A DNA stretch of 64,000 nucleotides from Solwaraspora sp. WMMD792 (GCF_029626105.1 NZ_JARUBH010000009.1:4402001-4466000); one strand, 5' to 3'. Shown: positions 53,337-62,774, numbered from the stretch's first letter. Made by a program: numbers and translations. Notes: a model not told the origin generated them from the letters alone.

Positions 53337-53612
53337 CGAATGTCCCTTCAGGAGCCAGCCCGACGCGATACCGCGTGCCTCCCCCAGCTACGCAGCGCCG
53401 ACGCTACCAGCGTGAGTCAAGCTCACAACCGGGCATGTATCTGACCCTTGACGCGACCCGGACAGCCCGCCCATCGCCCATTCGGACAACTGGCCCCAGG
53501 CAATGCGTAATGATCTGCATTCACACGGTTAATCGATAGACAATCATTGAGGTGCCGGATCGACGACCGACGGCGGTTGACCCACCCTCGGGCGCGGGTG
53601 CCGGTGCCGTCG
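53337..53612. promoter_or_regulatory. Upstream region of the giant DUF4082 gene
   Basis: 276 bases between the polymerase stop and the giant gene. The stretch 53500-53560 is AT-rich for this window and probably holds the promoter. No specific boxes could be assigned with confidence. Confidence 0.4.
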
Positions 53613-54983
53613 CTACGAACCGAACCACCGAGGGGTCGACGTGCGCACCTTGAGCGCCGGGTGGCTGAGTCGCCACACCGCACCACACATACCCACCATG
53701 AGTGACATCGCCGTGGCGTAGGTGCTGAAGCTCAGTGAATCGAAGGTGAAGCCTGCCGCGATCGCCACCAGCTGCACCGCGACGAGGATGGAACAGAGGT
53801 GCCGGTCACGCTCCGACGTCGACCTGCGCCGGGCGAGCAGCGTGACCACGATCGCGGTGACGTGCAGTGCGGCGAGCACCGCGACGCCGACCACGCCGTT
53901 GGTCAGGGCGAAGGCGAGCCACTGGTTGTCGAGGTACTGGTACTGCGGGGACACCCAGGTCCCGGTCCCCCGACCGAACCACGGTCGCTGGCTGAAGTAG
54001 TAGCCGACCATCTCGTACCGCTCGGTCCGCGAGGTGATACTCGGGTCCGTGCTCGCCCCAAGGAACATGTTGGTGATCGTGGTGACGAGTGACGGCTTCA
54101 CCACCGCCATTCCGGCGAACATGACCAGACCCAGCGCCATCATGTTGTAGCGCATCCGCCACGCCCAGGTGGGCATCAGGACGAGCAGCACGATCGCCAA
54201 CGCCACGAATCCGGTCCGGGACATCGTCGCCGGGATCGCCGCCGCGATGAGCAATGCCAGGAATGCGAACATCTGCCGCTGCCGGGAAGTGGCCGAAAAA
54301 CGTGCAAAGTGGATCGCGAACGGCAGCGCCATCGCCATCAACAGACTGAACTCGATGTAGTGGAAGGTTGTGCTGGGCACCCGTACGCCGCCGCCACGGA
54401 TTTCCAGGCCGACGACCCACCCTTTCATCTGCAAACCGGGCACCCGCATGTACTGGGTCAGATCAAAGTACAGAAACGCCTGAATCAGCCCGACCACGGC
54501 GACAAAGGCACAGCAGTAGACAAACACCCGCAGTACGCCGTCGAGACGGTCCCAGTTGGGCATGCCGTCGGCGGTCAACAGGATCACCCCGGAGATCGCC
54601 GCTGCGGTCAGCATCCAGCGGTCCGCCGAGTTCGCCTCCATCACCGTCAGCCCGCGGAGGAACCCGATGGCGTACGACAGCAGCATCGACAACAGGAAAG
54701 CCAGGATCGCCCACCGCAGCGGCTGCGGGCCGGTGAGCACCAACCGGGAGTTGAGCCGGGCGGTCATCCACCAGAACCACATCAGAATCGCCACAACCAG
54801 CGCCGGACGCCCCAGGTCGGTCATTCCAGGCAGAATCAGGTGCGACGGGATCAGCGTCAGCAGGCAGACCATGAGCGACAACATGACTGGTGCGTCGATC
54901 CTGGTCAGCCGGCGCCGGGTGATATAAGTGCGCTCGGCGATCCACGCTGGTTCGAGGTCTGCCGGGTGCACCCCGGATGACAT
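53613..54983 (-). CDS. Polysaccharide polymerase, O-antigen ligase/Wzy family
   Basis: 456 residues from ATG 54983, 19 bases after the Wzz-type gene. About eleven hydrophobic spans with the large periplasmic loop typical of Wzy/WaaL proteins; the loop before the last spans contains RTERYEMVGYYFSQRPWFGRGTGTWVSPQYQYLDNQWLAFALTNGVVG, with the family's GxGxG and D-N-x-x-L pattern. It polymerises lipid-linked repeat units outside the membrane or ligates glycan to an acceptor. In a Gram-positive context polymerisation is likelier. Cotranscribed with the upstream chain-length gene. Confidence 0.88.
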   Translation of the reverse strand: MSSGVHPADLEPAWIAERTYITRRRLTRIDAPVMLSLMVCLLTLIPSHLILPGMTDLGRPALVVAILMWFWWMTARLNSRLVLTGPQPLRWAILAFLLSMLLSYAIGFLRGLTVMEANSADRWMLTAAAISGVILLTADGMPNWDRLDGVLRVFVYCCAFVAVVGLIQAFLYFDLTQYMRVPGLQMKGWVVGLEIRGGGVRVPSTTFHYIEFSLLMAMALPFAIHFARFSATSRQRQMFAFLALLIAAAIPATMSRTGFVALAIVLLVLMPTWAWRMRYNMMALGLVMFAGMAVVKPSLVTTITNMFLGASTDPSITSRTERYEMVGYYFSQRPWFGRGTGTWVSPQYQYLDNQWLAFALTNGVVGVAVLAALHVTAIVVTLLARRRSTSERDRHLCSILVAVQLVAIAAGFTFDSLSFSTYATAMSLMVGMCGAVWRLSHPALKVRTSTPRWFGS

Positions 54984-55002
54984 CACCGGGTCCTGGCCTC
55001 GG

Positions 55003-56223
55003 TCATCGTGCCTGGCTGCCGTTCTTGGACGTCTCCGGCGGCGTCCACTGCTCACGGCCGGCTCCGGCCTTGGGCAGGATTATCGTCGCGTCGTCGCGGA
55101 CCGCGCGAATCACCGCGGTCTCGTCGTTGGCCGACGGCGCGGCCGGCTGGTGGGGGGCCGACTGCGACGTGCCGGGCTGCGGCGTGCCGGGCGACGGTGT
55201 GCCGGGCTGCGGCGTGGCCGGCTTCGATCCGGCGCGCTCCTCGCCTGCCCCGTCGGCCCGGTCGTCGACCGCGCGGAAGGTCAACGAACCGTTGCCGACC
55301 AACCCGCCGACCGGTACCTGGCCGCCGGCCAGTCCGCTACCGGCCACCGGTGCCTCGCCCGGTGCAGACCCGGCACCCTGGCGCTCCTCCGGACGGTTCT
55401 CCCGCCGGCCTTCCTGACGCCCCTGCGAGGCGTTGCCGGAGCTGTAGACACCGCCGGGCTTGCTCGCGCCGTCGCGGTCGCTCGCCCTCGGGCGCGGGAC
55501 CGGTTGCGGGCGCGACACCGACCGGGTCTGATCGACCCGCCCGGCCATCGGCGGGATGGCGATCGTCTCATCGGTGCCAGCGGTGACCGGCACACCGGCC
55601 GCGGGTCGCGGCCGGCGGCGCCGCAGCAGACCGTCGATACCGATGGTGAGCGCCGCGCTGAGCAGGACGCCGACCCCGGCGACCGCGATCATCGCCCGGT
55701 TGACCTTGGAGTTGGCCTCCTGGATGTTGTCGCCCCGGTCGAGACGGCGAGCGGTGATGAAGCTCTCCTCGCTCGCGCCGTAGTCGGCCTGCAGCCCGAC
55801 CACGCTCGCCTCCAACCGGCGGACGACCTCCTCGGTCGTCTCGGTGGCCTGGTCCTCGGACTCGCCGACCACCTCGATCGTCATGATCGGCTGCTGGTTG
55901 TCGAGGGTGATCGCGACGTTCTCGCTGAGGCCGGCGGCGTCCAGTTGCTTGAGCACGGCCTGGTCCTGCACGGTGAGGGCAGCGGCCCGGCTCAGCGATC
56001 CCAGTCCCAGCTCCAACCAGGGGTTACGGGGCGTAACCGGGGCATCCTCGTCCGGGGCGGTGTTGGCCGCGGTGGGCGGGATCAGTTGAACATAGGATGT
56101 CGCGATATAGTCCGGTTCGACGCTCATCCGGGTCCATCCGGCAGCCGCTACCGAGATGAGCAGCAGCGGCGTCGCGACGTACCAGCGCCGGAACAGCAGT
56201 TTGGTGAGATCCCAAAAGTCCAC
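55003..56223 (-). CDS. Wzz/chain-length determinant protein with long Pro-rich tail
   Basis: 406 residues; GTG 56223 with GGAAGGA upstream. Two membrane spans frame the extracellular domain: about 13-30 (FRRWYVATPLLLISVAAAG) and about 176-198 (MIAVAGVGVLLSAALTIGI). The extracellular part is short (about 145 residues), with a coiled-coil-like segment. After the second span comes a 200-residue cytoplasmic tail, rich in Pro, Gly, Arg and including PGTPSPGTPQPGTS repeats. No Walker motifs are present, so this is not a fused BY-kinase. It should set chain length with the polymerase, which follows it by 19 bases. Confidence 0.82.
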   Translation of the reverse strand: MDFWDLTKLLFRRWYVATPLLLISVAAAGWTRMSVEPDYIATSYVQLIPPTAANTAPDEDAPVTPRNPWLELGLGSLSRAAALTVQDQAVLKQLDAAGLSENVAITLDNQQPIMTIEVVGESEDQATETTEEVVRRLEASVVGLQADYGASEESFITARRLDRGDNIQEANSKVNRAMIAVAGVGVLLSAALTIGIDGLLRRRRPRPAAGVPVTAGTDETIAIPPMAGRVDQTRSVSRPQPVPRPRASDRDGASKPGGVYSSGNASQGRQEGRRENRPEERQGAGSAPGEAPVAGSGLAGGQVPVGGLVGNGSLTFRAVDDRADGAGEERAGSKPATPQPGTPSPGTPQPGTSQSAPHQPAAPSANDETAVIRAVRDDATIILPKAGAGREQWTPPETSKNGSQAR

Positions 56224-56528
56224 TGCTGTCCTTCCATTGGGTGGCGAGGTCGGGGCGCTCGTCTTCCATCGTATGGCCAGCCGAGAAGCATGAAGGTACG
56301 GCGTGGCACGTCGAGCCCTCCGCCGGGTTCAGTGTCCGGCCGGGCGCGGCACCTCCGCAAGCCTCCGACCGCCGTCCCATCCCGGACATATGTCCTGTTA
56401 CGCCGCACCGAACGACCGAGCCGCGCCCTGAGTCGCCAACACGACAGCGCCGACTCGGCCGTCAGGGGGACCGACCAATGGGCCGGGTGGACGCCCTGCA
56501 GCGTCCACCCGGCCCGTCGGATCGAACC
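56224..56528. other. Intergenic region with strong hairpin
   Basis: 305 bases between the GH-like fusion (stop at 56529) and the Wzz-type gene. It holds the hairpin at 56480-56515 and, near 56227-56233, the ribosome site of the Wzz-type gene. I see no gene in it. Confidence 0.6.
56480..56515 (-). terminator. Hairpin terminator after DUF4082-GH fusion gene
   Basis: Perfect 14-bp arms GGGCCGGGTGGACG (56480-56493) and CGTCCACCCGGCCC (56502-56515) with an 8-base loop, 14 bases downstream of the stop codon of the fusion gene on the minus strand. A strong stem without T-run, typical of this GC-rich genome. Confidence 0.8.
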
Positions 56529-58640
56529 TTACGGCGTGATCTTGTAGATGTGGTACGTGTGTTCCTTCGCGAAGGTGTCCCGGATCGCACCACCGCTGAT
56601 CGGCACCGAGCGATTTTCGAACAGCACCTCGGCGGTGTCACCGGTCACGCCGGGCGGCAGCGCCAGCGAGTGGCCGCCGGTCGGGGTGTCCTTGCCGAGC
56701 ATCGCGAAGACGTAGAACGAGCCGTCGTGGGCCTTGAGCATCGTGTCCAGCCCGTTGTTGAACTCCCACTCGTACGACTGGGTGTTCAGCACCGGCGCCA
56801 GGCTGGTGATGCGCTTGTTCACCTCGGCAACGGCCGGCCGGACCGCGTCACCGCACCGCTCCCGCAGCACGTGCTGGGAGATGCACGACCCGCCGAAGTT
56901 GTGGTTGAAGTACTGGATGCCCCGCGCCTCGTTGATCACCGAGTTCATCACCGCACCGGTGATCTGCTCACCGGTGATGGTCGGTGCCCAGTCCTCGGTG
57001 AACGGGTGCCCCACCTCGACGAAGGCCCACACCGGCTGCCGCTTGCCGTCCATCGCGTCGAGTTCACGCATCCGCTGCATGGTCAGCCCGTAGTTGGCCG
57101 CCCGCCGGCAGTTGTCCTTGTTCACGCCGTACGTCGGGCCTTCCGCCGGGGCGGTGCAGACGTGCGGGTCGGTGTACCAGTAGATGTCGTTGGAGACCAC
57201 CGAGCTGAAGCCGTTGACGAACTTGCCGGCGTCGGAGTCGGACTGCCAGAACATCACGCCCTTGCCGTAGTTGGCGTAGCGCAACCCACGGTCACCGGAC
57301 GGAACGGTGCCTGACTCCTTCTTCATCACGTCCAGTCCGCAGCCGTCCCGGCTTGACGTGCAGATCGGGCCCTGGCCGGGGTAGTTTCCGGTCCACGTAC
57401 CGTTGCCCGGCCCGCCCCACATGTCCGCTTCGTCACCGATCACCCAGCCGACGCTCTCGTTGCCCCGGTCGCTGAACGGCTGCGGGATGAAGGCGTACAT
57501 GTCGTTGCGCCTGATCAGTGCGACATCCGACTGATCGGTCAGCATGACGTAGGTGTTGAGGCCGGCCGCCTTGTCCCGGTCGATGTCCTGCTGGGTGTAC
57601 ACACCCTCGTACCAGACGCCGATCGGGAAGAACGACGGATCGGTCCAGCCGGAGGCACGGGCCTGCGGGAAGTTCGCGTAGTACGCGGGGCCACCCTCCC
57701 ACGGCACCCGGGGCAGGTCGAGCACGGCGGGCGTACCGCCGGTCGGCGAGGCCGACGGGCTGGCCGACGGCGTAGCAGTCGGACTGGCCGACGGCGACAG
57801 CGACGGCGACGGCTCAGCGGAGGCCGTCGGCGACGGCGTCGGTTCCGGCTGTTGCGACCCGGTCGGCTCGAAGGCGAGATCGACCCAGTAGTTGCTGGCC
57901 TTCCAGGTCTGGCGGGGGAAACCACCCGATCCGTAGGCGTAGACGCCGGCGGTGCCGTCGGCCCGCAGCGGACCGGCGGACACCGGTCGTTCGAAGTAGC
58001 GCTGGGTGGCCCGGTACCGGCTGGTGTGGTACGAGGCGATGTACACCTCGCCCGCCTCGACCTCGACCGGCTCGGGCAGCGCGACGTGCTGCCACCCGGA
58101 GCGGGACTCCCGTTTCGGTACGGCGCTCGCCAGTCGCTTGCCGTCGGCGGACCACAGGTTGACCCGGTGTCCGCCGCGGTCGCCCTTGGCCTTGAGGAAC
58201 CGCACCGCGGTGACCAGTCCGTCGCGGTCGGCGGTGAAGCGCACACCGAGCTCCACCGGCCGGGTGTCCGGGTCGACCGGCACCCGGGACACGTCCGCCT
58301 CGGCGAACAGCGTGTAGCCGTCGACCTGTTCCCCGGCGACCGAGGCGGTGACCACCGTGGCGGTGGCGAGGAAGCTGAACACCACCGCGCCGATCATCAT
58401 CAGCCGGCCGCGCCGACCGGTCGGACGACGCAGCAACCGCCGCCGACCCCGCCCCGACCCGGCTACGCTCGCGTGCCGACCGGCCGGGCCCGGCCCATGG
58501 TCAGCGACGGGACGTGGCGACGGGCGACCGGCCCGACGGGCACGCGGCGACCCGGGTAAACCGGGCGAACTTGCCGTAAACGATCCCGGGAACGGATCGT
58601 CCCGCCCCCCGTCCGGCTCGAAAGAATCCTTGCTCACCAC
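56529..58640 (-). CDS. Membrane-anchored DUF4082-GH-like fusion protein
   Basis: 703 residues using GTG 58640, which has AGAGGT 9 bases upstream; an earlier start at 58706 is possible. A charged cytoplasmic leader (1-80) precedes one membrane span (about 81-101). Outside are one DUF4082 module (about 108-260), a Ser/Pro/Ala linker (265-300) and a GH-like domain (about 310-700). The last is paralogous to the 466-residue protein: GVWYEG (341-346), DEADMW (403-408), NYGKGVMFWQSD, FVEVGHPF (Glu542), YFNHNFGG. It links the two module types in one gene and suggests extracellular binding and processing of the same glycan. No catalytic activity has been shown by sequence alone. Confidence 0.8.
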   Translation of the reverse strand: MVSKDSFEPDGGRDDPFPGSFTASSPGLPGSPRARRAGRPSPRPVADHGPGPAGRHASVAGSGRGRRRLLRRPTGRRGRLMMIGAVVFSFLATATVVTASVAGEQVDGYTLFAEADVSRVPVDPDTRPVELGVRFTADRDGLVTAVRFLKAKGDRGGHRVNLWSADGKRLASAVPKRESRSGWQHVALPEPVEVEAGEVYIASYHTSRYRATQRYFERPVSAGPLRADGTAGVYAYGSGGFPRQTWKASNYWVDLAFEPTGSQQPEPTPSPTASAEPSPSLSPSASPTATPSASPSASPTGGTPAVLDLPRVPWEGGPAYYANFPQARASGWTDPSFFPIGVWYEGVYTQQDIDRDKAAGLNTYVMLTDQSDVALIRRNDMYAFIPQPFSDRGNESVGWVIGDEADMWGGPGNGTWTGNYPGQGPICTSSRDGCGLDVMKKESGTVPSGDRGLRYANYGKGVMFWQSDSDAGKFVNGFSSVVSNDIYWYTDPHVCTAPAEGPTYGVNKDNCRRAANYGLTMQRMRELDAMDGKRQPVWAFVEVGHPFTEDWAPTITGEQITGAVMNSVINEARGIQYFNHNFGGSCISQHVLRERCGDAVRPAVAEVNKRITSLAPVLNTQSYEWEFNNGLDTMLKAHDGSFYVFAMLGKDTPTGGHSLALPPGVTGDTAEVLFENRSVPISGGAIRDTFAKEHTYHIYKITP

Positions 58641-58895
58641 GAGATGTACACCTCTCGGGACATGGTCCGTTGTCGGTACTACGTTCGGTGGATCTCCCCC
58701 AGGCACTCCCCGTCCCGACCGATCGCAGCGCGCTACGCCGCCCCATCGGGACCGAGGCTGACGTTAACCCAGGCCACGAACCTTCCCAAGGAACTTAATG
58801 CTCTCTTATGGCAAGCCGGCACGGCCCTGAGCTCACCCGCAGCCGACGTGAATGGTGAAATTCACTCACCTCGAACATCGACAGATCGAGATCGT

Positions 58896-59819
58896 TTACC
58901 TGCCGCTCGGGCCGGCTCCGGAGGCGTCGACCGCCGAATGTGGATCAGCGGCACCACCGGTCGGCACAGCGGCAGCGGTCCGCCCCCAACCGGAGCGCAC
59001 GCTCCAACCAGGAGAACGCCGCCTTAACTCTGCAGCAACGGTGATCGCCACATAACAGAACGCGGCCGGAACAAGATGTGGCGCCGTGAGTACGACCCGC
59101 CGCAACCAGGACCACGGACGGGAACCGGGCACCGGATCGAGCGCCAACTCGGCGCCCCGCGGATCCGTTCGGACGAACTCCCAGAACTCTGCGTTACCGG
59201 CCCGAGACCTGGCCACTCGTCGGACCAACTCACCCGTGCGCCGCGGTGCCACCACCCGTACGGGCAGGTCAACGTCCCGCTTTTCGTCGGCTCTGACCAC
59301 CGCGTCGAGAAACATGTCGTCGGCGATAATGTCCGGAAAATTGGTGAATCGCGCCCGAGCGGCGGCGGAGATCGCGATCAACCCACGGCCGAAGAGGCGG
59401 CCGCTGAATATCGGCAACCGCGCATTGATCGCGTAGTAGGCCCGGACCGGCCAGGTACTCGCCGAGGTGTCGATCACCGGTCGCGGCGCCGCCGCCTCCA
59501 CGCCGGGTTCGGCGATCACGGCGGCCAGCGCGCGTAGAAGTTCCACCGATACCGCGATGTCCGCGTCCAGATAGATCCGGACGTCTCCCCCGGCGATCTC
59601 GTCGGCGGCGTTGAGCGCGGCGATTTTCGACGGCGTGGTGATCTCCAGCACCCGGGCGCCGCAGGACCGGGCGACCGCCGCCGTCCGGTCGGTGCAGCCG
59701 TTGGCGGCCACGATGATCTCGACGTCCGGCCCGAAGGACGGCGATTCGGTCATTGCACGCAAGACCGGGCCGATCCCTTCTTCTTCGTTGAAGGCCGGCA
59801 TGATGACGGTAATCTGCAC
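58896..59819 (-). CDS. Glycosyltransferase family 2
   Basis: 307 residues, taking GTG 59819 with GGAAG 10 bases upstream; GTG 59825 and an earlier GTG are alternatives. VQITVIMPAFNEEEGIGPVL begins the GT-A fold, DADIAVSVELL carries the DxD-like metal motif, and NFPDIIADDMFLDAVV is the acceptor loop with ADD. The final 50 residues (VPAAFCYVAITVAAELRR) contain one hydrophobic stretch, possibly membrane-associated. Divergent from the WecG gene across about 110 bp. Confidence 0.85.
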   Translation of the reverse strand: MQITVIMPAFNEEEGIGPVLRAMTESPSFGPDVEIIVAANGCTDRTAAVARSCGARVLEITTPSKIAALNAADEIAGGDVRIYLDADIAVSVELLRALAAVIAEPGVEAAAPRPVIDTSASTWPVRAYYAINARLPIFSGRLFGRGLIAISAAARARFTNFPDIIADDMFLDAVVRADEKRDVDLPVRVVAPRRTGELVRRVARSRAGNAEFWEFVRTDPRGAELALDPVPGSRPWSWLRRVVLTAPHLVPAAFCYVAITVAAELRRRSPGWSVRSGWGRTAAAVPTGGAADPHSAVDASGAGPSGR

Positions 59820-59930
59820 AACCACGATGCTTCCATTCACGGACGATGCGACAACCAGTCGAATGGGCAACCTCACTATCGCCTAGCTGACACCGATTGG
59901 CCCATCCGGTGGACCACTACGCCGAGTACG

Positions 59931-60869
59931 GTGCAGCTTGTGCCTCGTGACCAGTACCCCGTTACCGCAAATAGGCATCGGATCACTCTAAGCAATGTCG
60001 CTTTTGATCCTGTTCGGGAAGAAGACGTCATCAGCCACGTCGTCGCCGCGCTGGACGCCGGAACCGGCGGCCAGATCATCACCCCAAATGTGGACATTCT
60101 GCGCCGCGCCAGCCGCGAAGAGGAGTGCTACAAACACATAGAGTCATCGACTCTGGTGGTCGCGGACGGTGCGCCGCTGATCTGGGCCAGCCGGATCGGC
60201 GGTGACCCGCTGCCGGCCCGGGTCCCCGGATCCGACCTGATCTGGAGCCTGTCCCGGGCGCTCGGCGAGCAGCGCCGGTCGGTCTACCTGCTCGGTGGCG
60301 AGCCAGGCACGGCGGTGCAGGCCGCCGCCGTACTCCGCCGCGAGTTTCCCCAGCTCACCATCGCCGGCCAGCTCAGCCCGCCGTTCGGGTTCGACCGGTC
60401 CGAGGAGCAGCTCACCCAGATCTGCGCCGAGGTGGCCGCCGCCCGACCAGACCTGATCTTCGTCGGGCTCGGCTTCCCCAAACAGGAACGACTCATCGCC
60501 CGGCTCCGGCCGATGCTGCCGAACACCTGGTTCATGGGTTGCGGAGCGGCGATCGGCTTCGTCGCCGGGGTACACCGTCGGGCCCCCCGGTGGATGCAGC
60601 GCACCGGGTTGGAGTGGATGCACCGGCTGCTCCGCGAGCCGCACCGGCTCACCCGCCGCTACCTGCTGCACGACGTACCGTTCGCGCTGCAGTTGCTCGG
60701 CGGCAGCGTCCGAACCCGGTTGCGGCGCGGCGACCAGGCGACGAACACCGGCAGCGTGCCGGCGCTCCCGCCGACCCGGCACATCCCGGCCCCCCGGGGC
60801 AGTCAGGACAGCCAGGACAACCGGGACGCCAACCGTCCCGACCCGGTCGGCTCCGGGAACCGCCCGTGA
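59931..60869 (+). CDS. WecG/TagA/CpsF-family glycosyltransferase
   Basis: 312 residues from GTG 59931. WecG/TagA domain about 20-210: QIITPNVDILRRA, VVADGAPLIWASRIGGDPLPARVPGSDL with the catalytic Asp/Thr-region, SVYLLGGEPGTA, DLIFVGLGFPKQERL and MGCGAAIGFVAGVHRRAPRWMQRTGLEW. This family adds the second sugar (ManNAcA or ManNAc-like) to the undecaprenyl-linked GlcNAc primer. The last 60 residues are low complexity. The next gene overlaps by four bases (GTGA), making a two-gene operon. Confidence 0.92.
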   Translation: MQLVPRDQYPVTANRHRITLSNVAFDPVREEDVISHVVAALDAGTGGQIITPNVDILRRASREEECYKHIESSTLVVADGAPLIWASRIGGDPLPARVPGSDLIWSLSRALGEQRRSVYLLGGEPGTAVQAAAVLRREFPQLTIAGQLSPPFGFDRSEEQLTQICAEVAAARPDLIFVGLGFPKQERLIARLRPMLPNTWFMGCGAAIGFVAGVHRRAPRWMQRTGLEWMHRLLREPHRLTRRYLLHDVPFALQLLGGSVRTRLRRGDQATNTGSVPALPPTRHIPAPRGSQDSQDNRDANRPDPVGSGNRP

Positions 60870-61840
60870 GCCGCCCCGACGTCTCGGTCGTCATCGTCTC
60901 GTACAACACGAGCCAGCTGATCGTGCGCTGCCTGACCGAGCTGTACGCGAGCCTGACCCCGGACGTCACAGCGGAGGTGGTGGTGGTCGACAACGCCTCC
61001 ACCGACGGCTCCGCCGACACCATCGCCGACCGGTTCCCGCAGGTCCGCCTGGTACGGCTGACGGAAAACGTCGGTTTCGGCCGAGGCATCAACCGTGGGG
61101 CGGCGGTCAGCACCGGGCGCTACCTGCTCTGTCTCAACCCGGACACGGTTCCGGTCGGCCATCCGGTCACCGAACTGGTCACCTTCGCCGACCGGCACCC
61201 CGGTCACGGCCTGTACACCGGACGCACCCTGCACCCCGACGGCACCGACGACAACTACTCCTGCTGGGGCATGCCCACGGTGTGGAGCATCTTCGGCTTC
61301 GCCAGCGGGCTGTCGACCGCGTTCCGCGGCCGGGCCTGGGCGGATCCGGAGGCGCTGCCCGGCTACGACCGCAAGTCGGTACGCGAGGTGCCGGCTTTGT
61401 CCGGCTGCATGCTGCTCATCGAGCGGGACCTGTTCGGCCGACTCGGCGGCTTCGACCCGCAGTACTTCCTCTACAGCGAGGACATCGACCTCAGCACCCG
61501 GGCCCGGGCGCTGGGTGCCCGCCCGGTGCTGACCCCGACCGCTCAGGTGGTGCACCTGGTCGGTGCCTCGTCCAGCTCCGAGGGGCAACGGATCCGGATC
61601 CTGCGCGGCAAGGCCACCTACGTCCGGCGGCACTGGTCGCCGCTGCGGGCCTGGACCGCCGTCCGGCTGCTGGTCGCCGGGGTCGGCCTACGGGCGGTGG
61701 GCAAGACGCTGCTCGGCCGGGACCGGTCCCGGGGCGTCGACTGGATCGAGGTCTGGCGTTCCCGCCGCGACTGGGCGGCCGGCTACCCGCCGGTCGAGGA
61801 GGATCGGCCGACCACCGAACGACTCGAACCGGCCGGCTGA
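60866..61840 (+). CDS. Glycosyltransferase family 2 (rhamnosyltransferase-like)
   Basis: 324 residues, GTG 60866 inside the WecG stop. GT-A fold VSVVIVSYNTSQLIVRCL, VVDNASTDGS, NVGFGRGINRG and LCLNPDTV (the D-x-D counterpart NPD) place it with GT2 rhamnosyl/N-acetylglucosaminyl transferases of the RfbF/WbbL type; YFLYSEDIDLSTRARALG is the characteristic catalytic ED loop. The C-terminal helices (LRGKATYVRRHW) complete the fold. Likely adds a further sugar to the lipid-linked unit started by the WecG-type enzyme. Confidence 0.92.
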   Translation: MSRPDVSVVIVSYNTSQLIVRCLTELYASLTPDVTAEVVVVDNASTDGSADTIADRFPQVRLVRLTENVGFGRGINRGAAVSTGRYLLCLNPDTVPVGHPVTELVTFADRHPGHGLYTGRTLHPDGTDDNYSCWGMPTVWSIFGFASGLSTAFRGRAWADPEALPGYDRKSVREVPALSGCMLLIERDLFGRLGGFDPQYFLYSEDIDLSTRARALGARPVLTPTAQVVHLVGASSSSEGQRIRILRGKATYVRRHWSPLRAWTAVRLLVAGVGLRAVGKTLLGRDRSRGVDWIEVWRSRRDWAAGYPPVEEDRPTTERLEPAG

Positions 61841-61858
61841 CCGCCACCGACATCACAT

Positions 61859-61877
61859 CCCACGGTCACGTCGTGGG
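61859..61877. terminator. Short hairpin between convergent genes
   Basis: CCCACG (61859-61864) and CGTGGG (61872-61877) make a 6-bp stem with a 7-base loop in the 55-bp gap between the convergent GT2 and hydrolase genes. Modest, but well placed as a bidirectional terminator. Confidence 0.4.
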
Positions 61878-61895
61878 TGGGCCACACCCGTGCGG

Positions 61896-62711
61896 TCACC
61901 CGTCGTCGGCCTGCCGCTGCGGCGGTCCGGCGACCGGGACGTCGGCGAACGCCGCCACCGTCCGGTCGGCGTACGCGTTGGCGTCGCCGTACTCCATCGG
62001 GCCGTCCCAGCTGGTCGGCAGCGGCACCGTGACCTGCGGCGCCACCCGGCGGACCACCTCGTCGAGCACCCGCTCCACCTGGCCGACCCAGAGATGGCGG
62101 GCTCCTGCGACCCCGACCACCTCCGCCTGACCGACCACGGCGAACCGCCGGGTCGCCTCGTCCGGCCGCAGGTAGTCGTCCAGCTCCGGGACCAGCGCGG
62201 TGAGTGGCTTGCCGGACGCCGACCAGGTGGCCAGGTCGGCGTCGGTGGCGAAGCGCAGCGGCGGCGACAGCAGGATCGCGCCCTCGACCGCCGGGTCGCA
62301 GCCGTAGCGCAGCGCCAGGTCGGTGCCGAACGACCAGCCGAGCAGCCAGATCCGGGGCAGCTCGGCGAACTCGGCGTACTCGATCGCCGCCGCGACGTCG
62401 AACCGCTCTCCCTCAGCGGAGTCGAAGCTGCCGCCGCTGGTGCCGCGCTCGCTGCTGGTGCCCCGAGTGTTGAACCGGAGCACGGCCACGTCGGCCAGCG
62501 CCGGCAGCCGCCAGGCGGCCTTGCGGAACACGTGGCTGTCCATCATCCCGCCGTGGGTGGGCAGCGGATGCAGGCAGACCAGCGTGGCGACCGGCGGACG
62601 ATCGGCTGGTAACGCCAGCTCACCGACGAGGGTGAGCCCGTCGGCGGTGTGCAGCTCGATGTCGCGGCGCTCGGCGGGCAGGATCGACATGGACCGGATC
62701 GGCTCGCTCAC
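61896..62711 (-). CDS. Alpha/beta hydrolase
   Basis: 271 residues from GTG 62711; ATG 62690 is an alternative start. Nucleophile elbow GWSFGT with Ser127, oxyanion region CLHPLPTHGG and catalytic His probably in GARHLWVG (near 209). The family includes esterases and peptidases; the CLHPLPTHGGMMDSHVF element is like the Xaa-Pro/dienelactone-hydrolase-like branch of actinomycetes. Substrate unknown. Cytoplasmic. Followed by a gap before the Cys/His-rich gene, same strand. Confidence 0.85.
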   Translation of the reverse strand: MSEPIRSMSILPAERRDIELHTADGLTLVGELALPADRPPVATLVCLHPLPTHGGMMDSHVFRKAAWRLPALADVAVLRFNTRGTSSERGTSGGSFDSAEGERFDVAAAIEYAEFAELPRIWLLGWSFGTDLALRYGCDPAVEGAILLSPPLRFATDADLATWSASGKPLTALVPELDDYLRPDEATRRFAVVGQAEVVGVAGARHLWVGQVERVLDEVVRRVAPQVTVPLPTSWDGPMEYGDANAYADRTVAAFADVPVAGPPQRQADDG

Positions 62712-62774
62712 CCGGCCAGTCTCGCACTGCCCTGACCAGCCGGCCCGTCGGGGATCAGCCGTACCCGTCGGGGA

